Shown in pieces: positions 41,794 through 52,557 of a stretch of 64,000 nucleotides of DNA. How positions within the stretch are numbered: the first letter of the stretch is position 1; each line of letters begins with the position of its first letter. Below the pieces are notes generated by a model. That model saw only the letters and a list, made by a program, of their open reading frames with translations. It made no database searches and was not told the DNA's origin. A program made the translations under genes and the position numbers. Origin of the DNA: Scheffersomyces stipitis CBS 6054. Lineage: Eukaryota; Ascomycota; Pichiomycetes; Serinales; Debaryomycetaceae. The stretch is taken from assembly GCF_000209165.1 (NCBI RefSeq), contig NC_009044.1, positions 806,001 through 870,000 of the forward strand, read 5' to 3'.

Positions 41794-44247
41794 TTATTCC
41801 TTAGAAAGTAATGCTCGCTTAGTGTCTGAGTCGGAGGCATAATTGTCCAGTTCATGTGAATCCTGTTCTTCGTCCGAAGATGAGACTTCTTCATCGTCCT
41901 CTTCGTCGTCTTCATCGTCGTCTTCTTCGTTGTCCTCGTTCTCATCCTCGTCCTCGTCCTCGTCTTCCTCTTCCTCTTCGTCGTCCTCCTCATCCTCGCT
42001 GGAACTTTCTTCTGATTCGTCATTACCAAAGAAATCGTCTAAACTTTGCAAGTGATAAGTTTGCTTCTTCTCTGGGACACGAGAATTAAGATAAGATTCT
42101 GAAGAGATTGAACGACTGGTCGGCATCTGAGGAGGCGTGGGCGACTTTTCTACACTTGAGAAGGACGATATTCCGGCGCCACCGAGACTATTGAAAATCA
42201 CTTTTGCCTCTTTTCTGATATCTGCCTTAGGAAGGGTATCAGCTTCAGACCAATCTCTTATGGCGAGATATTCTTCCAATGCCCTGGCTTGAACAAGAGA
42301 AGCATCCTTCTTAGAACCGACTACAGGTACTGGCTTTGGTACTTGCAAAAATAATGTGGCCAATTCCGACATCGAGCTGCTTGAATTTAATAAGATATTC
42401 AACATTCGTGCTCTGTCCCTTGTGTCGTAGGAATTGTCATATTTGGCTAAATGTAAAGCGTGCTGAAACATTTTATAGTTAATGCTATTTCCAAGGCGTT
42501 GATTGTATATGTCTTCGTCATCTCCAGCTTCAGTTTTAATTCTTTTGACTTCGTAAGAAGCGACTTTAGCCGCAAGCATTAATATCTGGTATCTTGTAGT
42601 TTCTTCTTCCTTGGAAAAGCCTTTGATTAGATGTCTTAATACATCTGGTCCAATGGCATTTTCTGCCACCCCTGTGAATTCACCTATAATCCAGACTATG
42701 CTTGCTTTGGCATCACTTTCTAAGTTCAAGCTGCTGTCGCGTAGAATCAACGACAACTGGTATGTCGTATTGATGATCTCGTCTCTCTCGTTTGCTACGT
42801 TAAGGGTGAAGCTGTTTTTTTGCTGAATTAAGTATCTCACCACGGTAAGCAACTCGTTCAAAATGGAACCTGTTGTCTTTTGTATTTGTTTCAAGCACCA
42901 TCTAAGAATTTTCCTGTTCCATTCTGGGGAAAGCTGTGAACATCTGCCTATAGATATTATGGCTTCCCGGGCGATGTCGCTATTTCTCGACGATAAAGTG
43001 TAATACTTCAACTCTTCCAAGATGTACTTGATATTTTTTTCTTGTGCCAATGATGCGAGAATATCTAGCTTGCTGCTGGCTACCTCAAACAGGTCGGAAG
43101 GATAAACGTAGAAGTTCTTTACATTGTTTACGAAAATAGACTGGTCCTTCCAGCTGATACTCGAGATTATCTGTAGAGCAAAGAGGGAGATTTGGCTATC
43201 ACGAGAAGTAGATGCAATTCGTACAAGCGGTTGGCTCAACTGGAAGTCTTTGAAAGTCAGAGGCGGCGCCAAAAAGTACACTGCTCTAGCCACTGCAAGG
43301 ATTACGCTTTCCAGTCTTGAGTAGAGGAGCACCTTCAACGAGTTGAGAAATAAATTCAAATCTTCGTCAAACGATACTTCGTAAGCAGAGAACGGAATCT
43401 GACTGTAATCCTCTGGTAAATCTATGACTTGATTGGATTCATCAACCAGATAAAGCTTTGGTCTGGGAAGAAAACGGCGCGAGTACTCTGTTAGAATATC
43501 GATCAAAAAGCCCTGACTCCATTCGTCAAATTCATTGATTATGGAGCAGAAACGACGGAAGTTGCCATGGATTGGATCCCAGATTTTAGAAGAGGTAGAG
43601 AACTGAGGCAAGAGCTTATAGAACGTCTTGATGGCTGTAGAAACTACTGAAGAGTCGCTATCGCTCAACAACTTGGTGAGATATTCCACCATCTGCTTCT
43701 TAGAACTGCTTTCCAAATCATCGATGTCAAAGGCCTTGCCGATAGCAATGGCTGTGGCACTTCTGACAAGTGGTGAAGGGTCCGTTAGGGTACGTTTGAT
43801 ACAAAGTAATACAATTGGCAAAATGGACGAGATTCTGATCCCTGCTAACGCTCTGATCGCCTTGGCACGAGATATGGCATTTTTTTCGTTCAATGACTTT
43901 TGGATCGAATTTATCAGCAATAATGCTGTGTCTGGCTCTACTTCAGCATATCTTGTCAAATAGATAAGTACCAAGTTTCGAATGCTTTCGTTGGATGTTG
44001 TCACGTTTTTCACCACATCAGCAAAGTAGGGTAACCCATCTTCACCTCTAGCTGTTGCTGCTATCACGCATTTCATTCCCGTCAAGATATCGCGGTCCAG
44101 ACGTGAGTTCAACAACTTTGGAATTTCCACCTGTCTCAGACCAGAAGGCGTATCGGTAAGCCGGGACAGAGCCGACACCGCGGCTTCGATGGTGAGATCC
44201 TTAGCGGACTCTAGCATTGACGAGAACTTTGCGAATGAGTCCGTCAT
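41794..44247 (-). CDS. APL6: APL6, beta3 adaptin subunit of AP-3
   Basis: This 817-residue protein (S. cerevisiae Apl6 is 809) starts at the ATG at 44247. The adaptin N-terminal HEAT-repeat trunk spans about 20-590 (SRLTDTPSGLRQVEIPKLLNSRLDRDILTGMKCVIAATARGED is split over the first repeats). The hinge begins near 680. The end is an extremely acidic Ser/Asp/Glu tract (about 745-800) that codes for over 40 acidic residues. AP-3 carries cargoes such as alkaline phosphatase directly from the Golgi to the vacuole; this is known. A beta-ear appendage is not evident, as in other yeast AP-3 beta subunits. Confidence 0.94.
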   Translation of the reverse strand: MTDSFAKFSSMLESAKDLTIEAAVSALSRLTDTPSGLRQVEIPKLLNSRLDRDILTGMKCVIAATARGEDGLPYFADVVKNVTTSNESIRNLVLIYLTRYAEVEPDTALLLINSIQKSLNEKNAISRAKAIRALAGIRISSILPIVLLCIKRTLTDPSPLVRSATAIAIGKAFDIDDLESSSKKQMVEYLTKLLSDSDSSVVSTAIKTFYKLLPQFSTSSKIWDPIHGNFRRFCSIINEFDEWSQGFLIDILTEYSRRFLPRPKLYLVDESNQVIDLPEDYSQIPFSAYEVSFDEDLNLFLNSLKVLLYSRLESVILAVARAVYFLAPPLTFKDFQLSQPLVRIASTSRDSQISLFALQIISSISWKDQSIFVNNVKNFYVYPSDLFEVASSKLDILASLAQEKNIKYILEELKYYTLSSRNSDIAREAIISIGRCSQLSPEWNRKILRWCLKQIQKTTGSILNELLTVVRYLIQQKNSFTLNVANERDEIINTTYQLSLILRDSSLNLESDAKASIVWIIGEFTGVAENAIGPDVLRHLIKGFSKEEETTRYQILMLAAKVASYEVKRIKTEAGDDEDIYNQRLGNSINYKMFQHALHLAKYDNSYDTRDRARMLNILLNSSSSMSELATLFLQVPKPVPVVGSKKDASLVQARALEEYLAIRDWSEADTLPKADIRKEAKVIFNSLGGAGISSFSSVEKSPTPPQMPTSRSISSESYLNSRVPEKKQTYHLQSLDDFFGNDESEESSSEDEEDDEEEEEDEDEDEDENEDNEEDDDEDDEEDDEEVSSSDEEQDSHELDNYASDSDTKRALLSKE

Positions 44248-44662
44248 AGCTGAAAGTCAATTGCGGTGTAAAAGTCGTAGTACTATTCTAATTGTGAGTA
44301 GAGAATTGCAATCGTTTTCATTGAAAAATAGTCGCAGTAGTTAAGCAATTTGTTGATTTGGTGCGCACACTCGATTTCCTAATCGGGGAGGTAATATGAG
44401 TGAACCGGATTTTGCACCCAAAGTCATTTTTTTCTAGTAAAGCAATAAAGTACATTGTCAATGGTATTATGGTATTGAATACAACTATCGGTGGTTTTGA
44501 TACCATTTTGAGATATTATTTGTTGCTTCTTGTATACTGTTATTACTTGCAATTCTGTATTACTACCTATGTATTGGCAATTCTATACCTTTAACCTATC
44601 TGAATTGTATCAGCATATAATACCCTATTTCTGTCTAGCTTCCTGTCTACCCGTTCCTAGCC
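44248..44662. other. Spacer between APL6 and RAD2
   Basis: This 415-bp AT-rich spacer holds the APL6 promoter and the RAD2 3' end. No ORF or RNA gene is recognised. Confidence 0.6.
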
Positions 44663-47641
44663 CTAAGTACCTTTCTTCTGTCTCTTATTCAACTTATTAG
44701 CTGCCGACTTCATTCTCTTTCCCAATTTCACCTCCTTCCGTGATTGGATATATTCCTGCGGGAAGAACTCCCCAATCGTGGATTGTGTGCCTTCGGTTCT
44801 CTTCCTATTCATGTCTCTGATCAATGGAATCATAACTTCATCCACCTTATCCTGAGTCCATCGTAAGTTATACATTAAGAAAGAGCGGATTTGGTCAAGA
44901 TTGGGCACTCCCCATTTGAACTCGCTACGATCATGATCAACTTCAGGATGTTCATAAGCGTCAAAGACCACACTATCAGGAAATCTTTCGGGCAAGAAAA
45001 GCTTTCCGTTTCTTATTCTTCCTAGCAAGTTCTTTTCCAATGCCGTCTGATCTTTCTTGTCAGACTTGACTGTCTTTGTCTTCTCGTCAAACCACTTTTT
45101 AAAATTCTTCAACGACCCAAACTCTGCCAATATCTCCATCGCAAGAACTGGACCAATTCCCTTAATACCTTCTGTATAGTCACTACCTAATAAAAGTGCT
45201 AGCTCGATGAGATTTTTTCTGGTTAATCCAATCTTATCAACAACGTCATCCTGTGAGTAGCATTCCACATACTGCTTCTGATTGAACATGTTCTTGTACA
45301 CTTTGGTTCCTCCAAATAAAAAGCAATCACTGTCATCTGTGATGATTCCATCCACCAATCCAATTTTCACTAGTTCAGCACACTGTGCTTCTGCTTCCAT
45401 TGGAGCCGTAATATAAGGAATACCAAATCGACGAAGAAGCTCTTGGACATCTGTGATCATGTTCTGTGTTACTTCATCCGAATCTCTCTTTGATTTCTGT
45501 AATTGCTCTTGTAATAGCTGTTCTTCACTAATGCTCGTGCTTGTTGATCCAACTGGGATCTGGTGTATCTTCTTAATGTTTTCACGGAAACTCTCATGGG
45601 CAGCCTCTTCTTTCTGGAGTTGTTCCACTAGTTCTTCCTCTTCTTCCTGTTCAAAATCATAGTCTAATACTTCAACTCTCCGTTCCTCGTTAACATTTTC
45701 TTTATTACTGGGTACTTCCAATACCGTTTGCTGAGTAATTGACTCCGGAATTTCAGTCGCTGGAGCACTGATTTCTTGGATATCGCCTTCTGACTCTTCC
45801 AGGACATCGTTAATTTCTTCTGCATCGAGATAAGTCTTTGCTTCGTTCCAACTGATTAGCCCTGCTTCTTCATCATCCTTGTATTTCTTAGAGGTGTTTT
45901 GGCTACTATAAGTCATGAAAGGCTGACTATGAGGATTGGAAGAAGATTCAGCACTAAACCAGCTGGGGAGTTGTCTTGGTTCATCAACTATTTTATCACT
46001 TTTCTTGTCAGTTGCAGCTTCAGTAGAGTCTACTTTTTCTTTTTCCCTTTCTTTAGCTTCGTTTTGGCTCTTTGCCTCTGTTGTATGTACATTGGCAATT
46101 GGTGTTTCTCTTTTGTCAGACCCTGTAAAGAGAATCGAACTGCCCAAATCAAGTTCCAAATTTTGCTCATTGATTTTAGATGATTCTGAATTTACAAATA
46201 ACAACGATTCTCCAAAAGAAAATTCAGATTCAGATGGCATTAGTTGTCTATCCTGTGTAGTTGCAAAGGTGTGGGTAGATGAAGTATTAGCTGAACCTCT
46301 TTCTATTTCCTTTTCCTGTTGCTGTAATTGTTGAAGATCTTTTCTAGAGAACTCAATTGCTTTCGAAAGTTCTTCTTCATCAAAACCATCAGAAGTTATG
46401 CTCTTGATTTCGGAAGGGCGACTTTCAAACTTCTCATAAATCGATTCAATCAACGCATTCTGTAAATCATCGTCTTCACTATCTATATTTTCAGTTTTTA
46501 CTTCTTCGCTTTCAAATGGAACATCTTCAAACTCTGAATCGCTTTGTTCTTCCACTTTTACTACTTCATCTTCTATAACAGCAATTTCAGGCTTCGGTTC
46601 GTCCCTGATTGTGGAAGCAATATCCTCTACATTTTCGTCTAGAACGATTGGATTTGAAGCAGTAGATTCCTCACCTTGTAAAGCGAGAGTCCAGCCATCT
46701 TCGTTTCTGACTAAGGCATATTTTCTATCCTTGTCACCTGCGATTCTCTTTGTCATGTTTCCATCTTCTCCCATACCAGCAATTTTCATTAGTTTCTGAG
46801 TATAAAAGTTTCTCTTTTGTACCTGCTTGATCTGGAACTTCGAGAAATCCATGCTATTGGGAAATAGCTCTTCAAGTTGTTCCTTTCTGTACCCCATTCT
46901 CAATCTGGATCGTAATCTGAGATGTGACAAAATCATATACTGTGTAGCTTTGGGTAATAAAAGAAATTCCTTTGAATTGGGATCCACCGTGTTGATATCT
47001 ACACCATCAATATGGTCAATATTTTCTTCGAGAAATTCTTCTTCTGGCATAATTCTGCCATCATCTCTGGATACCTTGAACTGCTTTAATTCTGGTAAAT
47101 GATACTCATCAGCCTTTCTAAATACATTTGTCTGAGAACTAGGAGTTCCCTCTCTACTTTTGACTGGCTGATTTCCAACAGTCGCACCATGCTGTGGATG
47201 GTTGATGGGCAAGTCTTCCAAATATATCACATCATCTTCGGCATCGTAATTGACGTGTTTTCCATTCGCCACGTTTCTCAGCTTTTCTGCCTCTCTCTGG
47301 ATTTGAATTGCCAACAACTTCTGAGCCGTTTGCCGCGTGGTTTCTGCCTGTCCTTGTCTTCTTTCTCTTCTCTGGTTTATTGTCTCTCGCTTAAGAGCAG
47401 GAGCACCTCCGTCAAATACAAAAATGGGAAAGATTCCAAAATATAAAAGCTTGCATATCCTTCTGAAAAACCCAACTATATGGGATTGTGGAAGGGAATT
47501 CCCTTCGCTATCTCTGACTGCTTTGAGAAACTGATATATCCAGATAGAGGCATCAACAGCTAGCTTCTTGCGGGAAAGAGCCTCCAACCGGACCGGCCTA
47601 GCCGTGGGCCCAACTATATCCCACAAGGAGTTGACACCCAT
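44663..47641 (-). CDS. RAD2: RAD2, structure-specific endonuclease of nucleotide-excision repair (XPG)
   Basis: This 992-residue protein starts at the ATG at 47641 (MGVNSLWDIVGPTARPVRLE). The XPG-N domain is at residues 1-100, with metal-binding Asp in DASIWIYQF (about 30) and FVFDGGAPALKR (about 77). A long acidic, disordered spacer runs from about 110 to 720, including the TFIIH/RPA-binding region. The XPG-I domain is at about 740-815 (APMEAEAQCAELVKIG and IITDDSDCFLFGG). The helix-hairpin-helix is LLGSDYTEGIKGIGPVLA. Near the end QSTIGEFF matches a PCNA-interacting (PIP) box and is followed by a basic NLS-like tail (KLGKRMKSAANKLNKRQKKG). It cuts 3' of the lesion. All catalytic acidic residues are present. 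Length is near S. cerevisiae Rad2 (1031). Confidence 0.97.
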   Translation of the reverse strand: MGVNSLWDIVGPTARPVRLEALSRKKLAVDASIWIYQFLKAVRDSEGNSLPQSHIVGFFRRICKLLYFGIFPIFVFDGGAPALKRETINQRRERRQGQAETTRQTAQKLLAIQIQREAEKLRNVANGKHVNYDAEDDVIYLEDLPINHPQHGATVGNQPVKSREGTPSSQTNVFRKADEYHLPELKQFKVSRDDGRIMPEEEFLEENIDHIDGVDINTVDPNSKEFLLLPKATQYMILSHLRLRSRLRMGYRKEQLEELFPNSMDFSKFQIKQVQKRNFYTQKLMKIAGMGEDGNMTKRIAGDKDRKYALVRNEDGWTLALQGEESTASNPIVLDENVEDIASTIRDEPKPEIAVIEDEVVKVEEQSDSEFEDVPFESEEVKTENIDSEDDDLQNALIESIYEKFESRPSEIKSITSDGFDEEELSKAIEFSRKDLQQLQQQEKEIERGSANTSSTHTFATTQDRQLMPSESEFSFGESLLFVNSESSKINEQNLELDLGSSILFTGSDKRETPIANVHTTEAKSQNEAKEREKEKVDSTEAATDKKSDKIVDEPRQLPSWFSAESSSNPHSQPFMTYSSQNTSKKYKDDEEAGLISWNEAKTYLDAEEINDVLEESEGDIQEISAPATEIPESITQQTVLEVPSNKENVNEERRVEVLDYDFEQEEEEELVEQLQKEEAAHESFRENIKKIHQIPVGSTSTSISEEQLLQEQLQKSKRDSDEVTQNMITDVQELLRRFGIPYITAPMEAEAQCAELVKIGLVDGIITDDSDCFLFGGTKVYKNMFNQKQYVECYSQDDVVDKIGLTRKNLIELALLLGSDYTEGIKGIGPVLAMEILAEFGSLKNFKKWFDEKTKTVKSDKKDQTALEKNLLGRIRNGKLFLPERFPDSVVFDAYEHPEVDHDRSEFKWGVPNLDQIRSFLMYNLRWTQDKVDEVMIPLIRDMNRKRTEGTQSTIGEFFPQEYIQSRKEVKLGKRMKSAANKLNKRQKKGT

Positions 47642-49240
47642 CGAAGATACTCGTCAGATCTGTATTATATAAGGAAATATCTCAAATCAAATATATTACA
47701 ATTGAGAGAATGATCTAATTATTCATTTTGCAATTGATGAGTAGAGTCAGTTGGAATATGTGTATATGCAGTCCCGATATTAGACCTATATCGGTTAAGA
47801 ATCTACTCTTACTTTCAAAAGAAAAAGATAAGCAAGTTATATATGAAACTGTGGTTCTGTCAGTGAGCTATTCGTATTGCAGATAACTCTCGAATTTCAC
47901 ACATACTTATTCTCCGAAAAGTCACTCTTTCTCCGGGTATGGACTTTCTTAATACTGTATGTCACTCTCTACGAACTGAGTTGAACCCCAGAGGTGTCTA
48001 GTTCTCTAATATGCTATTCCATTTCCTATCGAAGTATGCAAGCTCTGAAAGTCTCGAAGCTCGTTCGGCCCAGCTTCTTAGTGATAAATAACTTTGACGG
48101 CTTCGTTGGAACGTAGGATTTGAAGAACTTCACTGTTTTTCCAGCTGTTACTCTCATTGTTTGTTTCGGGACGAAATGGTACTTCTTGACTAAGTTGTCT
48201 CTAGAAGGCTTCTAAGTCACCGACTACTTCGTAAACTCTTGAGTCTGCAATTTCGTCATTTACGTATCTCATTATAATTGTCAACTGACTGTAGTCATCA
48301 GATGGCAACCATTGTTCATATGTGTCAAGAAATATTGGGTTGGTACACCAAGTGTAAATTGCCTTGGCTAAATAAATTACCTAAACTCATGACAACCGAG
48401 GAATAGCCTTACTGATATAATGATACCAGTTGTCTAGTTTTGGCTTCTAATCTGATGGAATATGGGTATAGATACAGTTCTAGCTTCTAGATCTGTATTT
48501 AATGAGATTTTCTTGGATAGAAGATCTATTCTCGCTTCAAGTATGAAAAGAGAAGTCAATTTCCTAGTTACACCACTAGTATTTTCAGAGAGCTGTCTAC
48601 GTATGCCTCTCAAGTTCACCTGCTTCTCCGGATAAACCCAGTTTATAGAACCCATGTATAAATTATATCAGCTGATCTACATCACGTGTTCGTTTATCAG
48701 GTTGCGCAACGGTTTTGTGGTGGATTTTATCAGGGGTAGTATCGGATAAAGACGACCAGCAACGAAGCTGATAAGCTGATCATAGTGGGGCCAATTTCTG
48801 TCGCATATAAGTAGCTTAGAATACACGTTCTCTTTTCAGAGCATCTTACATTTGTAAAATTGGAGTTTTCTCCAGACGCTCTTTATTTTTGCGGACTCTG
48901 CTTCCCAATTGGGCCATTCTCCAGACCGATCCGAGCGGAATTTTGATGCGGCTCTACGGAGAGAGTTTGATTTTTCAGCCAATTCAACTATAAAAGAGTA
49001 TACCAGGACCAACGGACTGAGTCCTGCTTTTGCGCCAAGAGTAGTAATTCAGAATTAGTCAGAAATCCTTAATAATTAGTACCAATTGACTTCATCTGTT
49101 ATTTATTTGAACAGAAATCAGGTTTTTTCATTTTGCACATTCATATCCACCGATACGATTTCTAGGTGTTTGGCTCAACAAATTCCGCTAAATACAATTT
49201 GTCTGTTAATTACACTTCCAGCAACTCAATTCAATCTGCC
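47642..49240. other. Divergent spacer between RAD2 and the gamma-glutamyltransferase-like gene
   Basis: There are 1.6 kb without a supported gene. A TATAAAAG box lies at 48989-48996 and a CACGTG in ATCACGTGTT near 48683. No ATG occurs between that TATA box and 49241. Confidence 0.55.
48989..48996 (+). promoter_or_regulatory. TATA box of the gamma-glutamyltransferase-like gene
   Basis: TATAAAAG lies 245 bp upstream of the ATG at 49241. The interval contains no other ATG, which supports 49241 as the start and implies a fairly long leader. Confidence 0.5.
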
Positions 49241-51010
49241 ATGTCAATTCCTGAAGCCTTCATCAAGTTTTCTTCGAGAAGATCCACTGTGTATTCCACC
49301 AAGGGAATCGTTTCTTCTACCCAGTCCTTAGCCAACGCTGCTGGTCTCAGGATTCTTCTGAAGGGTGGTAATTGTGTGGACGCAGCTATCGCCGTTCTGG
49401 CTGCTCTCTGTATTACCGAACCTACGTCAACTGGTATTGGGGGTGACTGTTTTGCTCTCTACTATAAGTTGGATGATAAGAACGATCCCAAAAGCGGTAA
49501 GGTTCTTGGTTTGAATGGTACCGGTAGAGCTGCTAAGGCTGTGACTCCGCAAGATGTTTGGAATGAACATAACCATGGTAAACCCATGAAGAGAATTCCG
49601 TACACCTCTGTATTTGCTGTGACTGTTCCTGGAGCTATTGCTGGTTGGAATGATGCCTATGACAAATGGGGCTCGGGAAACGTTACCTTTGCTGAGATTC
49701 TCGAGCCTGCTATTGAGTTAGCTGAAAAGGGTTTCCCCGTCGCTGAGCTTGCCAGCCGTTCTTGGAGATCTGCTTCAGTCAAGTTGAAGAATCAGAATCC
49801 AGATGTAGACGTAGCCGACAATGCATTTTTGTTTGACGGAGAACCACCTCAAGAAGGAGACTTTGTCACTAATAAACGTGTAGCTGAGACGTTGAAAATA
49901 GTGGCTAAGGAAGGTAAGAAGGGATTCTACCACGGTCCAGTTGCTGAAGCTATCATCCGCACTACTGGTGCCAGAAATGGCAAACTTACTTTGGATGATC
50001 TTTCGTCTCATACCTCAACCTTTGTAGATCCAATCAAGCTCAATTTCCAGGGCTCTAATGTATGGGAAATTCCTCCTAATGGCCATGGATTGGTGGCCCT
50101 TTTGGCGCTTGGAATCATTCAGGAGCTTCACAACTCGGGGAAAATCGATATCTACAAGTTGAAGCATAATTCCGCCGAATACTTGCATCTCTTGGTGGAA
50201 GTTTGTAAGATCGCCTTCTATGATTCGGATGAATACGTCACGGATCCTCAATTCAAGGATCTTCCCATAGAATCACTCTTGAGCCCTGAATACTTGAAGA
50301 AAAGAGCCAAACTCTTTGACCCTTCCAAGATCATCGATGGTGAAACGATGTCTCACGGAGTTCCTGATCCAAAGTACAAATCTGATACTGTCTACCTCAC
50401 AGTTACGGACTCCAATGGAGAAGCCTGTTCCTTTATCAACTCTGTCTACCAGGGTTTTGGTTCTGGTATTCTTGTGGAGGACTATGGTTTCTGTCTCCAC
50501 AACCGTGGGGCAAACTTCAACTTGAGTCCTGGAAAGAGCAACTGTCTTGAAGGTGGTAAGCGTCCATACCATACAATTATCCCTGGAATGATCACCAATG
50601 AAGACAACTCGTTGTATGCGTCATTTGGAAATATGGGAGGCTTTGCCCAACCCGTTTGTCATGTCCAGCATGTTCTCAATCTCACTGTGTTCAACTTCTC
50701 TCCACAGCAGCTGATTGACTCGCCACGTTTCATTCTTGATTCAGATGAAAACAATGACGCAGACCGTGGTCGTGGTGCTGATGGCCCTGTTAGAACTCCA
50801 GTCACAGTGGTAGCTCTTGAGGAAGGTATTGACCAGAAAGTAGTCGATCAATTGCAAGAACTCGGACATGAAACCAAAGTTTACACTGGTTATTCAAGAG
50901 GTACCTTTGGTAGAGCACAAATCATCAAGAAGGATGTCAAAAAGGGTAATATTGTCTATTCAGCAGGTTCTGACTTGAGAGGTGATGGAGCAGCAGTGGC
51001 CTACTTGTGA
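49241..51010 (+). CDS. Gamma-glutamyltransferase-like Ntn hydrolase without signal peptide
   Basis: This 589-residue protein is taken from the first ATG at 49241 (MSIPEAFIKFSSRRSTVYSTKG). Sequence upstream is open only from a GTG. The early block GGNCVDAAIAV...CITEPTSTGIGGDCFALYY is typical of the family. The predicted nucleophile is Thr383 in SDTVYLTVTDSNGEA, where the precursor would cleave itself into large and small subunits. HNRGANFNLSPGKSNCLEGGKRPYHTIIPG and GNMGGFAQPVCHVQH follow. The RGANFNL/GKRPYHTI blocks are closer to the bacterial YwrD/acylase branch than to secreted ECM38-type enzymes. No signal peptide or membrane anchor is present, so a cytosolic enzyme is predicted. The glutathione or gamma-glutamyl substrate is inferred. 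Confidence 0.87.
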   Translation: MSIPEAFIKFSSRRSTVYSTKGIVSSTQSLANAAGLRILLKGGNCVDAAIAVLAALCITEPTSTGIGGDCFALYYKLDDKNDPKSGKVLGLNGTGRAAKAVTPQDVWNEHNHGKPMKRIPYTSVFAVTVPGAIAGWNDAYDKWGSGNVTFAEILEPAIELAEKGFPVAELASRSWRSASVKLKNQNPDVDVADNAFLFDGEPPQEGDFVTNKRVAETLKIVAKEGKKGFYHGPVAEAIIRTTGARNGKLTLDDLSSHTSTFVDPIKLNFQGSNVWEIPPNGHGLVALLALGIIQELHNSGKIDIYKLKHNSAEYLHLLVEVCKIAFYDSDEYVTDPQFKDLPIESLLSPEYLKKRAKLFDPSKIIDGETMSHGVPDPKYKSDTVYLTVTDSNGEACSFINSVYQGFGSGILVEDYGFCLHNRGANFNLSPGKSNCLEGGKRPYHTIIPGMITNEDNSLYASFGNMGGFAQPVCHVQHVLNLTVFNFSPQQLIDSPRFILDSDENNDADRGRGADGPVRTPVTVVALEEGIDQKVVDQLQELGHETKVYTGYSRGTFGRAQIIKKDVKKGNIVYSAGSDLRGDGAAVAYL

Positions 51011-52557
51011 TTGTAAAGACTGCATAACACTTTAGAGTAGCCATTTTACTATAGTATAAACTCTTGTGTAACCTTACTATACAATACATAGCGCTACAAA
51101 ATTTCATACATACACAATTAGCGGATGCTACGACAAGAAAATATAATTATCAATATAGAATTGACCACCTCAATTTGTCACTCAAATGCTATGTGGCCAA
51201 TTAACTATTGAATAGAAGTAATTAGTATTGGTAGTCATGGGGGTAAGCTAACTTGCAAATATTTCTTCAGGGGATAATCGGTGTTCAAGTTTTCAAGCAC
51301 AACTTGAGTCAGCTTCGGCTTTCTTTGAAGTAGTATGGCTTTGTTTGTTTCAATTCGTACACTTGTCCTGATTTAAGTTAATACTACGCTTCCTGTTATT
51401 TTTTATATACTGAGATATTTTTTAATGATAAGTTTTGATATGTGTGATCGGCGATAAATTTGCTTTTGCAGCCAACAGTTCACAGATGAACTGAGTATGC
51501 AGGCGGTATATGAAGTGAGATCGGCCTAAGAATAAATGGATGATCCTGAACGCAATGGCTGTGTTAAAAACTGTATGAAGAAACAAAATGTATGGAACAT
51601 CCAGTTATCATTATGAATCTTAGTTTTCAGTTGTCACGCACTATGTTATCATTGCCCTTATGCAACTTGTAGCAAACTCCAATTTCTATTCAGACCCATG
51701 ACCAAATATAGGTAAGTTATCAGTACACTTGTGGCTTTATGCACATACATAAGGGGTTGTCAGCACATTAGCTTGTTACTGAATGGTGTTGGGCCGAAAC
51801 TTGCAGCTTATTGTGTAGCTGGAAGCCGATCTGCAAATCCAGTTTTCATTTGATTCCAACTAAAAAAGGCTCCTGTTCGATTCCATCATGCTTTGGCTTT
51901 TGCAATGTAACATCTCAATCTACGCTTTGGCCGCTATCACTACTAAACTGTCAGCAAGGTTATCAGGTCAATCGAGCTAGTTAGAGCAAGATGTCTCCTG
52001 GTTTACTTCTTCCTTGAAAATTTCCGGTAAACTAACAATCAAAGAGAAGCTTAAAATTGCTAAAGTTCGTTACGATTTCAGAAAAGTCCGAAGAGAAGTG
52101 CTTTGATAAGTGGTTTAACCTTCCCAATGTCAATCTGAATATGGATTAAAAATGATAACTATAACTAAATAAAAATAAAATAAAATAAAATAAAAAATAC
52201 AATTATGTTTACTTAGCACCTGTGAGTTAATGAAAAATATTAACTTATCTCTAATGCAGTATCATGCGTGGCTGTTAATTTAAGCCGCGGTCACTCAAAG
52301 GTAGCCGCATTTTCAAAGTAAAATTGCGAACCAACCCTGATTGCGCCTACCTGATACTGAATGCATGCTCTAAATGTTTAAGGACTTCTGAGCACCAAAG
52401 GCTTGGCTGAGTTAAAGTCACTTTTTTTTTATCAGCTCGGCTCCGTACCATTTTTCGCCGATATTGGCCCGATTGTAAATTCATTTATATATCTCTGCTT
52501 TCGCTCGTTATCACTTGAACAGATCCTGATCATACTACAACTTACAATTGAAATACA
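51011..52557. other. Intergenic upstream of the orphan gene
   Basis: There are 1.55 kb with no supported gene. A TATATAT-type TATA tract at 52485-52492 lies 66 bp before the next gene's ATG. A short (TAAAA)n repeat lies at 52166-52197. No RNA gene is recognised. Confidence 0.55.
52166..52197. repeat. (TAAAA)n short tandem repeat
   Basis: About six units of TAAAA or TAAAAA are arranged head to tail in the upstream region of the orphan gene. It is a simple microsatellite. Confidence 0.7.

Noticed and set aside
47642..49240. LTR or solo-retrotransposon remnants in large spacers
   Set aside because: I looked for TG...CA-bounded repeats near both tRNA genes and in the large gaps and saw none that recur within the window.
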